From Bedellia somnulentella (lineage: Eukaryota; Arthropoda; Insecta; Lepidoptera; Bedelliidae): 64,000 nucleotides of DNA. The notes under the pieces were generated by a model. That model was not told the origin of the DNA and searched no databases. It worked only from the letters and a program-made list of their open reading frames with translations. Positions within the stretch are counted from its first letter, which is position 1. Every line of letters starts with the position of its first letter. Of this stretch, positions 54,950 through 64,000 are shown piece by piece. The stretch spans positions 4,030,001 to 4,094,000 of the forward strand of contig OY755174.1 in the NCBI GenBank assembly GCA_963576735.1, given 5' to 3'. A program made the translations under genes and the position numbers.

Positions 54950-57335
54950 AAATGGTATGCGACTATGCGTGCCAGGGGATGTCTTATAAAATACATTGAC
55001 TGTTCAGTGCATTCTTATTATGACTGCTAATAGAGGAATGAAGGAAAGTTAAGGGCATGTAATAAAAAACTCAATTATTTAGACATGTCAATTCTATTTT
55101 ATTTTAACTTCTTTAGTTTTAAACAATTTATTTCTATTAAACATTTACTTAGTGTCTTAAATATAAAAAATAATAATCAATACAATTATAAATTATATAA
55201 ATTTATCAAATAAACTTGAAATTAGTTAACAAATTTATAAGCCCGTTAAATATGCAATATAAATATATAATATGCAATGCCCCTTTCTAGGTAGACTTTG
55301 GCTTAGGTAAAAGAAATATGAATTCTCCATGGTTAGTTTTTAACTGCATAACTACCTACTTTCTATCACAGAATTACATTTACATCCAAAACTCCGAAGA
55401 TCCAGATAAACTTTGTCCGTGTAACATTGACAACTAGTAAGTGATTAATTTTTGACTGACAACATTCAGGAGCATGAAACCACACGTGTGTATCTACAAG
55501 CTTACACGCAGTCATGCACACAAATCAAGCTGCAAAGCAAGGCAGCGAAAACTATAAATGGGAGCTTTTGACCCCCCATAGTAAATATCTTTTGCAAGTA
55601 ACATTGTGTTAATCAATTTTCATTTTATTTCACATGGCCCAACTTTTCTCGTTACAAAAATAATCAAAATATTTTACCGGCACTAGATCTTGAAGTTACT
55701 CACATTAACAGAAACCATTTTTCCATTCAAAGCTGCATCATCACAGCCTCTCTGTATCTATTACAGAATAAAAAAGTTACTAATCGTTGTCAATTAATCA
55801 ATGAATAAAATTTTCACAAATATGACAATGACATTCTGATTGCACTTTTTAAACTCTCGCGGTTTGTAGACATTATAAATAATAAACGGGATTAGCCTAC
55901 GAAATATTTTTAATACACTTACGTGATATACATAATATTCTGATTCTTAATGTTTACTTATATAGATACAATATAATATAATATTACCTACATAAAACTT
56001 TATAAGGAAAAAGTTCTACTTATTTTAAAAAGCTACATTTTTGCGTAAAATCTTTTTATTGTCGTGATTTCCATTTTGTGTTCGTGTTCCATTATTAATA
56101 ATATTATTAGTACGTATACACTCCTAATTAAAATAGTGACATTTCAAACAATAATATTTCACTTTTCTACAATGGTTTTATTTTCAACTGCATTTTGAAC
56201 AAACCTTTTTTTAATTTGGTTTAGTGACATATGAAAATAAACACAACTTCTTGCCATGCCGTATGCTTCCTGAAATTAACCAAAATATTATGTGGGAGTT
56301 TCAATTGATATAAAAATGTACAGAATTATCATAACACACACGTACGAAATATAAAAATAATACTTCTATCTCTACTAATTTGAAGCATTATTGGTATAAT
56401 TAAAAACGTGAGAACTTAAAACTTATTCATGATACTGCCAGTCAGTGTCTACCTGTTGTTGAAATTCTTGTTAGTTACTAATAGTATAAATAGTTATAAT
56501 AATTGATTTATTTGGTAATTAAAATGAATGTATGTTAACATTTTATGTTTTTTTATACTGTTTCAAAAGGTAATCACATAAATAAATATCATATTATCAA
56601 AAATTACATTCTTTTTCTTAGAACCAAGAGGGGTCACCATTTAAATACACATTTTACTACATTGAATAACAAAAACAATTATTTAAAACAAAGTACAAAG
56701 TATGATCTTATTTTATGACAATCTGTTTTATTTTTTGCATTTTAACCTTCTGGTTTCCAAAAGCACATCAAAAATGTTAAAACTTACATAAAAACACATG
56801 TTTTGTAAACATTAAAAATGATCTATTATTTGGGGCTTTCACTATGACTAAGCAATAAATAATTTTAACATCTAGATCACTGGACTATTCTATTAGCTTA
56901 TACTATATTATTTATTGTCTTACGTTCGGCCTAATAAAATATGTTTATTATTACCATGCCATTTCTTCCCATATGCAATCTCTTACCACGATTCACGAGC
57001 CATCAATCTTTTTTATTTATAGCTAACAAGTAAAGGTATTGACGCAATAAAATCTGAATCAAAATTGAATCTTATGATTGCATTATTTGCATTATAGAAT
57101 TAAAAATTATATTTAAGTATCACACGAAAATGTACGCAGGATCATACCTATTAATACATAGTTTAATAATCAGTAAAAAAATGACTTATACTTCGTAGGG
57201 CCTTGTTAGTTTATGAGTTCCAAATAGTCGTTATATAAAACAGCAACGTTAAGAAAAATCATTACATTCTTTAAAGAAATTTGATAGAGGCCATGTAATT
57301 ATTTATGTTCATTAAATTTCGCGCTGGTTAGCTTG
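54950..57335. other. AT-rich stretch, nothing recognised
   Basis: About 2.4 kb beyond the transporter gene's 3' side, with no frame over 60 codons and no shared repeat. It might include a long 3' UTR of the minus-strand transporter. Confidence 0.5.
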
Positions 57336-57339
57336 ATAA

Positions 57340-57595
57340 TTGGAATTCCGAGTTGGCCCTACACCAATGTTACCAATGTGGTTTTTTTTTAATATCATAT
57401 CTGAGGTTAATTTATCAATGTTGTTACTGCTGAGGGAAAAAACTATAATTAAATCACATAGTTGAATTGTAATAGCCTAGCATGTAAATGCACTGTCTAA
57501 GTAAATTGTGGGTTCTCTGAATACCAAGTGCCAAAAAGATCACGTGATGTTCAAAAATATTAAAACGTCTGCCAGACTGTAAATTATTAATCTTA
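57340..57595 (+). mobile_element. tRNA-derived SINE-A copy, old
   Basis: Strongly diverged but collinear: GGCCCTACACCAATGT, TTAATTTATCAATGTTGTTA, GCACTGTCTAAGTAAATTGTG, GATCACGTGATGTTC. No tail or clean ends. Confidence 0.75.
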
Positions 57596-57599
57596 TAAA

Positions 57600-58357
57600 C
57601 CAATAATATCAAGAAAATCTATGTTGAAGTCGAGTCAATATATGATTCAAATTTATTTACCGACGAATACAATGAACTACTATAATCTATTTATATTTTA
57701 TTGTCACATTGAAACGGTAAATATTTCTTAAATAGTTAATAAATATATCACTATGAAAAACATTACATTTAAAATATTCATTTATGTTCGATCCAACTCC
57801 TATGCATTTCCATCAATATATCTAAGTTATTCAGAATCAACTTTAAATAAGTGCATTCTCTTCTGAGCATCATTTGGCGAAATTGTAAATGCCGTACATA
57901 TTCTCTACAAAAATACAATCTTAATATAGATAGCTGAAATAACAGTAACTTAAACTCAAGTTTTTATTTAATTCAAACCATTTATTGCCAATTCTTCTAT
58001 TGGCACAATAATTAAATCATCTATTATAAAAGCTGAGCAACAGCAACGTAAAGATCAATTTTATAATTTTCATATACTAATTCGAAATAAACTCCATATT
58101 TTTGAAATGGAACAGCTGACAATTTGAAATTGCGCCTAACTTTAAATTAAATTATTTCTCAAACATGTATAGACCATAAATATTTTCATTATATGATAAA
58201 CATTTCAAAATACTGTAACATCTTACTAAAACCACAGAGATCGTAACATCTCTGAAAAGTGTTAAGAGCAACACAATCCTTTGAGCGTCATATATTCGCT
58301 AAAATGAAATTAAAATTTGAATTGAAAGGCTAACATTACGCCTTTGATAAATACTGT
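57600..58357 (-). other. Probable 3' UTR side of the transporter gene
   Basis: AT-rich sequence directly after the TAG stop on the minus strand. Several AATAAA-like signals occur on that strand, for example complementary to CATTTATT near 57980, so the cleavage site cannot be chosen. Confidence 0.4.
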
Positions 58358-60332
58358 CTACCCCTTGTTCTGAGCAGCTTGGCGTCGCAAATCTGAGCCT
58401 ATAAAAGCTGTGACGACGGCACCAAATGCAAGAAGAGCGCAAAGAGTAATGTTAGACCATAGGTCACTGATGTTTGACAACATTTGCTCGTACATTAGGG
58501 TCAGCAGGATTCCGAAAATCTGAAAGAAAAATGCTCGTTAGTCAGCTTCCTACTTAATTACTTAAAACTTAAAAAAGGATTTAATCAATAGTCAATGTTT
58601 GTCTCCACATTTGTCTGAAGTCTGAATATTACGCAGGCACACTAATTTTATATATTTATACTATGAAATAAGTGTAAATGGTATTGTATTGTATATAGCA
58701 AAGCATATTTACCTGAACGACAGCGTTCAAGATTCCAGATGTCGTGCCTTCAGGTTCAGGATATGTGATTTCGGAAGCGAACTCGAATCCAACAGGAAGG
58801 TAGCCAGTCATGAAGAAACTGTAAAATACAGTCAAAATTTATTTCAACTTAAAAAATACACTTCGTGTGTTTGTTATTTGAATAAATTGTGTTACAAATT
58901 GAGTCACCTAATTTCTATGAACTTTATTGCAAGTTGTAATATATTAACTTTAGAACTAATCAACTCCCTTAACTGGTGGATAAGGTGTCATTGTTCAGAT
59001 GGTTTAAATTATGGAATGTCTTAAATTTATCTATTTATTATTTTATTTACCCAACGGATATTAATGGCGTGCTGTTTCATTTTTCAATTTTTGAAAATTC
59101 CTGTTTATTTTATTTGGCCTACCTTTATTAAAACCTGATATTTGGTGATCATGATTGGCCTCCCTCTTCCGATATCAGATTTCTGATAGCCATGGACATA
59201 CATTATACTTAAACAGCCAAACACTTCCAGATAATAATCCAACTTCGGCAAACGTCTACAAAACACTTACCCCAAAAGAATACTAGTAAAGTAAACGACG
59301 CCAATATAACCGCAGTTCAGTGTGAAGGTGAAGACGAGCATTCCAACGACAGAGGCGCTATACACAGCCAGGGTGGTTTCCTTGAACCGGTGCGTCTTGT
59401 CCAGGATCAGACCGCAGACCACTGAGCCGGCCATGCCAGCCACCACCATCACTAGGCCGATGCGGCCTGCGTCTTGATTTGCTCCCTGAGGTCAAGTGAA
59501 GTTGGTTTAGGGAGGGTATTGGGCTGATTAGGAGTGGTATGTTCGACGTGTTTGAAGGTTGGTAGGATTAAAGTTATGGTGGCAACTATTTTTGGTTTTG
59601 TATTTATGGGAGGTTTTGGTTTTCGGAATTTCTCCCTGAGGGAGAGCAGATAAACTAATAATTCTGAACCTCGTTGCATCTACTGTATTCCCTTGATACA
59701 AAGCAGGCCTATCGCCGGTGTGTATGAATACACTGTTACATAATTAAGTGGAACACAGTCAAGTGGGTGTCCTTTCGATGTTGTATCTCACCGTAAACGA
59801 CACCGTAATACATAGAACAAAGATATGACTTTGGATGGTGCAAGCTCGATTCGATATTTTTTATGATTACTATTGAAAGTTACTAAGGTTGTTAAAAACC
59901 AGTAATAAACTACAACCAACCGGATAGTAAGTCAAAATGAGTTGATTGAGCAGCGTGGAGATCGCGTAGAAGACGCCGACGTTGATGCCGTAGGAGACGA
60001 GCAGCAGCACGTAGTTGCGGTTGGTCAGCAGCTTCTTGATGGACTGCAGGAAGTTGGAGTCCAGCGACGCGCCCAGGTCCGCGGCGGCGGAAGGAGGGGT
60101 CGCTGGGGCCGCTTTGAAGACTGGAAGAAATAGGAGATATTTGGTATAATGAAAAATAGATGTCCTTTCCTATATCTGATGAACGCCAGATAATCTATAC
60201 TTATAATAAATCTGTAGAGAGGTCAATTCTGTACATGAAATATATTTTCAAAATAACTATCAGGTGGTGATTAGGGATCGATACTGATGCCAAAAATGCA
60301 ATCAATAAAATTTTTGTCTGTCTGTCTGTCTT

Positions 60333-60374
<42 letters not shown>

Positions 60375-62602
60375 GGTTTGTATGTTCCTTATGGAAACAA
60401 AAACTACTCAACGGATTTTAACGAAACTTGGTACAATTATTTTCCATACTCCTGGGCAGGTTTTTGTATACTTTCCAGCAGAGTAGTAAAGAGGAATTTT
60501 GGGAAATTTTGGGAAAACGGGAGAAGTTACTACATTTTTTAAGCTTCCGTCGCGTGTGCAGCCTTAATGGTTAAACTTACATAGAAATCATGTATGATGG
60601 AAATTTTCTTCATAAAATTATCTATAAAAAAATCCTCAACAGTTTATGTCTATCTTTTACGGTTGACTCACAATAACACGTGTAATTCCTGATAGCTTAG
60701 CAGTTCGGAACATTCTGATTATATTTGTTTACTCTTACGTTTGTAAACCTCTCACTCATACCTAATTTAAAAAAGGTAACATTATTACCTATTCAATTAA
60801 AAAAGAATCATAGAAATCGGTAGAGAAACACCGAAATTATACATAAAATAAGCCATCGCGCCCGTGACCAAAACCGAATCGTTACTAATTTACATATAAC
60901 ATACTAGATGGCGCCAGTAGTAGCATCCTACAAAACGTAATGATTTCTTTTTTAGATTGTTATAAATACTTCATAGCGTTTTATTCTAAAATTTGCTTTG
61001 AAACGGAAATACTGAACCGTTCATTAAAGCGCATTAAAAATCACCAAACTACACTGTTTAGGGAGTGCTATAAATTTAATAAATTGAAAACATTGCGCTG
61101 AATTTCACAATGCTTGAGCAGTGACTAAAGAAAGAAACCTCAGATATTTAAAAAACAACGCTACCCGTGCGAAGCTGGGACGATCCACTAGTAATTAATA
61201 GGACAATATGGTATAAGTAGTGAATGACCATAGAGGACAAATTTCGATCAAAAAGAATATGCGATAAAGTGGGCAGGTGTGCAAAGTGTGAAGAGAAAGG
61301 GCACGTATGCAAAGATTTGTGGATGTGAATGAAGCGCCAGAGGTTAACCAGTATCGCACACAGTGGCAATCTGTTGTGTCTGCTAACACCAATACTATTT
61401 TAAGTATAAATAATTGAAAATGAAGTATATGTTAAATTGCATACAACATTTAAAACAGTTAGATTTTCCCAAGTATAAGTACGATTAACTATCTTATAAC
61501 TTAAAAGTTTTTAGTCAACCTTTAGCTCTTAAGGTCAGTAAATATTTGGTCATGAATGATTGATGTAAATACGTGGTATATAGTGATAAGTATCTTAGTA
61601 CTATACTGTGAACTCAACTCAACGTTCACGCCATGAATTCCCGAAGCCGAACTACACACATGAATTAAGAAAAGACACATCTAACTGGGTTAGGATTTGA
61701 ACTCGCTGAGCCGTCAAGGTTTTGTTCAAGTTATATAAGAGATGTCCCTGGATAAACTAGATTATATCCTATCAAATATTGATAATTATTCAAAGAAATT
61801 AAATTTACAACCGTTGTTAAATGCGAAGTGGGGGATGGGTTACTACATACTGTGAAGTGCTTTTTATTAACAACTAGGTGTCTTACTTGAGAAGGGTACT
61901 AGGTCTAAAGAGTTTCGTCGGTGAAGGTTAAACTATTCGGGGTAAGAAACGCATCACCGACATATTCTTAAATTGTTTCTAAGTTGATGTTTCTTAAGCT
62001 CAGTCGACTGTTTTTGAGATTTTCATTTAATGTTTTTATAGGTATATCTGTTTTACGTTATAGTTGTACGTATATTTTGAACGATGTCATGTGTTATATA
62101 GCATATATAACAGAAATGGCGCCCAAATATTTATTAGTACGAGCACATCACCTGTTTAATTTTACGATTATTTTGAATTTCATCTCCGTGTACAAGGCAA
62201 TATTTGTATTTTCCGCTAAACAGATATGATCAATAATTGGTTCCAGTATCAATTCATTATGACTAGACAAAATTCACTCTTGTTTTAAATGTCACATAAT
62301 AATTTAAGTGATTTTTTTATAGTTCATTTAACAGGTTATTCATCATGCCACTAAATTAAATAAATATGTATCTTAAAATTAATATTTGATAGCGCTCCCA
62401 AATCTACTCCACATTTTGAAATCTAAACTAACCTAGAACCAATTACAAAGTCAAACTTACACAAGAGTATGAGCACGAAGAGTACGCTGGTGAAGCCAGC
62501 AACCAGGTAGAACATGAGCTGCAGGTCCCCGGCGATCTCCTCCACCGTGCCCTGCGCGCGGACCAGCATGGGCGGCAGCAGGAAGCCTAGGGCCACGCCA
62601 AG
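58358..62602 (-). CDS. SLC49/FLVCR-type major facilitator transporter, last five exons
   Basis: Minus-strand exons 62602-62461, 60120-59921, 59485-59271, 58818-58713 and 58519-58358 join in phase to 274 residues and a TAG stop (58360-58358). The start lies outside the window. SLC49 proteins are multi-pass plasma-membrane carriers linked to heme or choline export. Visible parts: [12 protein letters not shown] with a following hydrophobic helix; a Pro/Ala loop; [44 protein letters not shown]; the [20 protein letters not shown] signature; a last helix; and a short basic tail. Membrane segments 5-12 are probably covered. The family call is firm, the exact paralogue is not. Confidence 0.9.
59690..59815 (-). 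mobile_element. tRNA-derived SINE-A fragment, old, minus strand
   Basis: Matches the middle of the family (AGGCCTATCGCCG, GAATACACTGTTACAT, GTGGGTGTCCTTTCGATGTT). It lies in the transporter intron 59486-59920. Confidence 0.7.
60194..61191 (+). mobile_element. Nonautonomous Helitron-like element, about 1 kb
   Basis: Starts TCTATACTTATAATAAATCT after an A and ends GATCCACTAG before a T. CTACCCGTGCGAAGCTGGGA near the 3' end can form a short hairpin. The interior holds a (TCTG)n run and AACTACTCAACGGATTTTAA, a common lepidopteran repeat phrase. It lies in a transporter intron. Confidence 0.75.
60312..60375. repeat. (TCTG)n microsatellite inside a Helitron-like element
   Basis: About fifteen TCTG units with one TTCTG interruption near 60331 and a final TCGG. 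Confidence 0.95.
61250..61395 (+). mobile_element. RTE-type LINE 3' fragment, old
   Basis: A diverged relative of the RTE 3' coding region (GCAGGTGTGC ... GATGTGAATGAAGC ... TGTCTGCTAACACCAAT), without a clear tail. It lies in an intron of the transporter gene. Confidence 0.7.
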
Positions 62603-62667
62603 CTGGGGACAATTATTTGGTTGATGCATTCATTATGTTGAGACAATTGATATGGAGAACGGAAGTA

Positions 62668-62750
62668 GCTGTGTAGTATTGGCTTAGAATAGCAATATAC
62701 CATTTCTGCCCCGGGGTGTTCGTAAGAGGTGACTAAGGCCATAGGGCCAT
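62668..62750 (+). mobile_element. SINE-B 5' fragment
   Basis: GTAGTATTGGCTTAGAATAG and CGTAAGAGGTGACTAAGG match the 5' third of the family. It lies upstream of the first visible exon of the transporter gene. Confidence 0.7.
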
Positions 62751-64000
62751 TCGGCTACAAAATACTTAAAAAGCAAACAAAAAAAGGGTTGCGGATTAGA
62801 ATACATTGTAGGGATACTGCAGCGACTTGGAGCTCTATCAAAATTTTCCTCTTATTCTTAAAAGGCAAATATTTAACACGGCAACTGAAATCCTTTTTAG
62901 GCAACTTACTATTAAGTCACAAAAAAACTAACTTTGCAGTGATTAAATATCTTAGCAACTATTAAACTATACAAGCAACAAAATGCTAGGATCAAAAAAC
63001 TAAAAATACGGCTGCTACTGTAAGGTATCAAATATATCAAGCGGGATCAGTGAAAAACTGGTTGAGGTATTATAAAACCTAATGTGGCGACTAATTTTTC
63101 CGAGGGGATATCATACATTCTTCACTGGCAACTATTGGATTTCATTATAAAAATACACATCTGGCAGCGATTTTTAGGTACCTTTAAAACTGAAAATGGG
63201 TATTATAATAATGGATTTGGATATCAGAATATTGTTTGCAGATTCGTAAATTCTTGAAAAGGCGGCAAATGCGCTCGCTCGCTTTTATATATTTGTGACT
63301 ATAATATTAAGTAAATTACATATTATGTGTATTGGAGTAAAAATTAATAAAAATAAAATAAATTGGGTTAGGTTAAAAGTTGCTTCACCCAGCCTAATGG
63401 GCAGATGCAATTAAGTTAGGGAAGGAAAACAGAGGGAGGAAGGGGGGGCGAAGTCCCCCGCATTAAAAAACAATTAATCACCACAATTGTATTTGTGCTA
63501 GGTTAAGTTAGGGTTAGCTTGTGTCCCTCAGAGCGGAAATAGGAACCCGTGAAGCGGGGTGTCGTCGACACGCTGTTAGGTAAGGTTAAGTTGTGTAGGT
63601 GTAGCTTCATTTAAAAGAGGGAATGTTAATAAAGTAGACCAAGAATAGTTTAATAGCATGTCACAATTTGGTTAATTTAGATCCCTACAAATGTAGCCAA
63701 AAGTATTTTTTTAAGATCTTGTTTGTATTTATTTCAAACCCTGGTCAGGTTTATAGACAACCCCATTTTAGAATTTATGAACGCCTATTTTAACTTTTTT
63801 ATCCGCCAATAATTTGTCGCCTTTAAAGAAATTCAATTGCCACAAAAGAAAATCACTGCCAGATAAAATTTAAATAAAACCTCAAAACTCATTAAAAAGC
63901 CGCCGCTTTCTAGTTAATATGCTACCTCTAATTAGTCGCCAAAGTAGATTATTTACTATCCATTTTCAGTTTTTTTACGGCCCGAAATGGCATCAATTTG
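62751..64000. other. Intron or upstream sequence of the transporter gene
   Basis: No further exon of the transporter is visible. At 63380-63620 there is a GC-richer block with GTTAGGTTAA-like words and a GGGGGGGCGAAGTCCCCC hairpin, probably part of an unidentified repeat. Confidence 0.45.

Noticed and set aside
59942..60133. Plus-strand frame over the transporter exon 59921-60120
   Set aside because: It is the antisense of a GC-rich exon whose minus-strand translation shows clear membrane helices and family motifs.
63360..63620. TTAGG-like words resembling the insect telomere repeat
   Set aside because: The words are irregular (GTTAGGTTAA, GTTAAGTTAGGG) and not a tandem array. The region is probably a dispersed repeat.

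Overview
The window is insect nuclear DNA, most likely from a moth or butterfly. Coding exons are short and GC-richer, set in AT-rich introns with GT/AG splice sites. The repeat load is lepidopteran in style: CR1- and RTE-type LINEs, tRNA-derived SINEs, MITEs, and Helitrons with 5' TC and 3' CTAG ends. No sequence search was run, so all names rest on motif recognition.

Layout. (1) 36-44871, plus strand: the 3' part of Unc-89/obscurin, the giant sarcomeric M-line protein. I could chain 38 exons without a phase break (8960 nt, about 2985 residues). In order they encode an acidic region with five copies of an EKSFWDD repeat, ten Ig domains, an FN3 domain, two Ig domains, protein kinase 1 (catalytic Asp lost), a linker, an Ig-FN3 pair, protein kinase 2 (catalytic Asp kept) and a Ser/Thr-rich tail. 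The N-terminal part lies outside the window. (2) 47182-49233, minus strand: a complete three-exon gene for a UBE2F-type NEDD8-conjugating enzyme, convergent with Unc-89. (3) 58358-62602, minus strand: the last five exons of an SLC49/FLVCR-type major facilitator transporter, whose 5' exons lie outside the window.

Mobile DNA. An almost complete CR1-type LINE (both ORFs open) sits antisense in the 6.4-kb intron that splits the FN3 domain. A decayed LINE occupies the kinase 1 intron. RTE-type 3' ends and a short SINE with the same kind of 3' end occur repeatedly. A second, tRNA-headed SINE has at least seven copies. Foldback elements lie at 26.1, 37.4, 44.3, 52.5-53.7 and 54.0 kb. Helitron-like elements lie at 35.7, 46.9 and 60.2 kb.

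Most unusual points. (a) Introns of Unc-89 hold many decayed partial copies of the neighbouring exon ('exon echoes'), including a 4 x 112-bp tandem array of an exon end plus its donor site. (b) Two retroposons with 13-bp target duplications carry a complete tRNA-like cloverleaf at their 3' end and an inverted repeat at their 5' end. (c) Two adjacent 0.6-kb palindromic elements show arm-to-arm homogenisation: both arms of one copy share states that differ from both arms of the other. (d) Inverted copies of one MITE flank the exons that encode both kinases.
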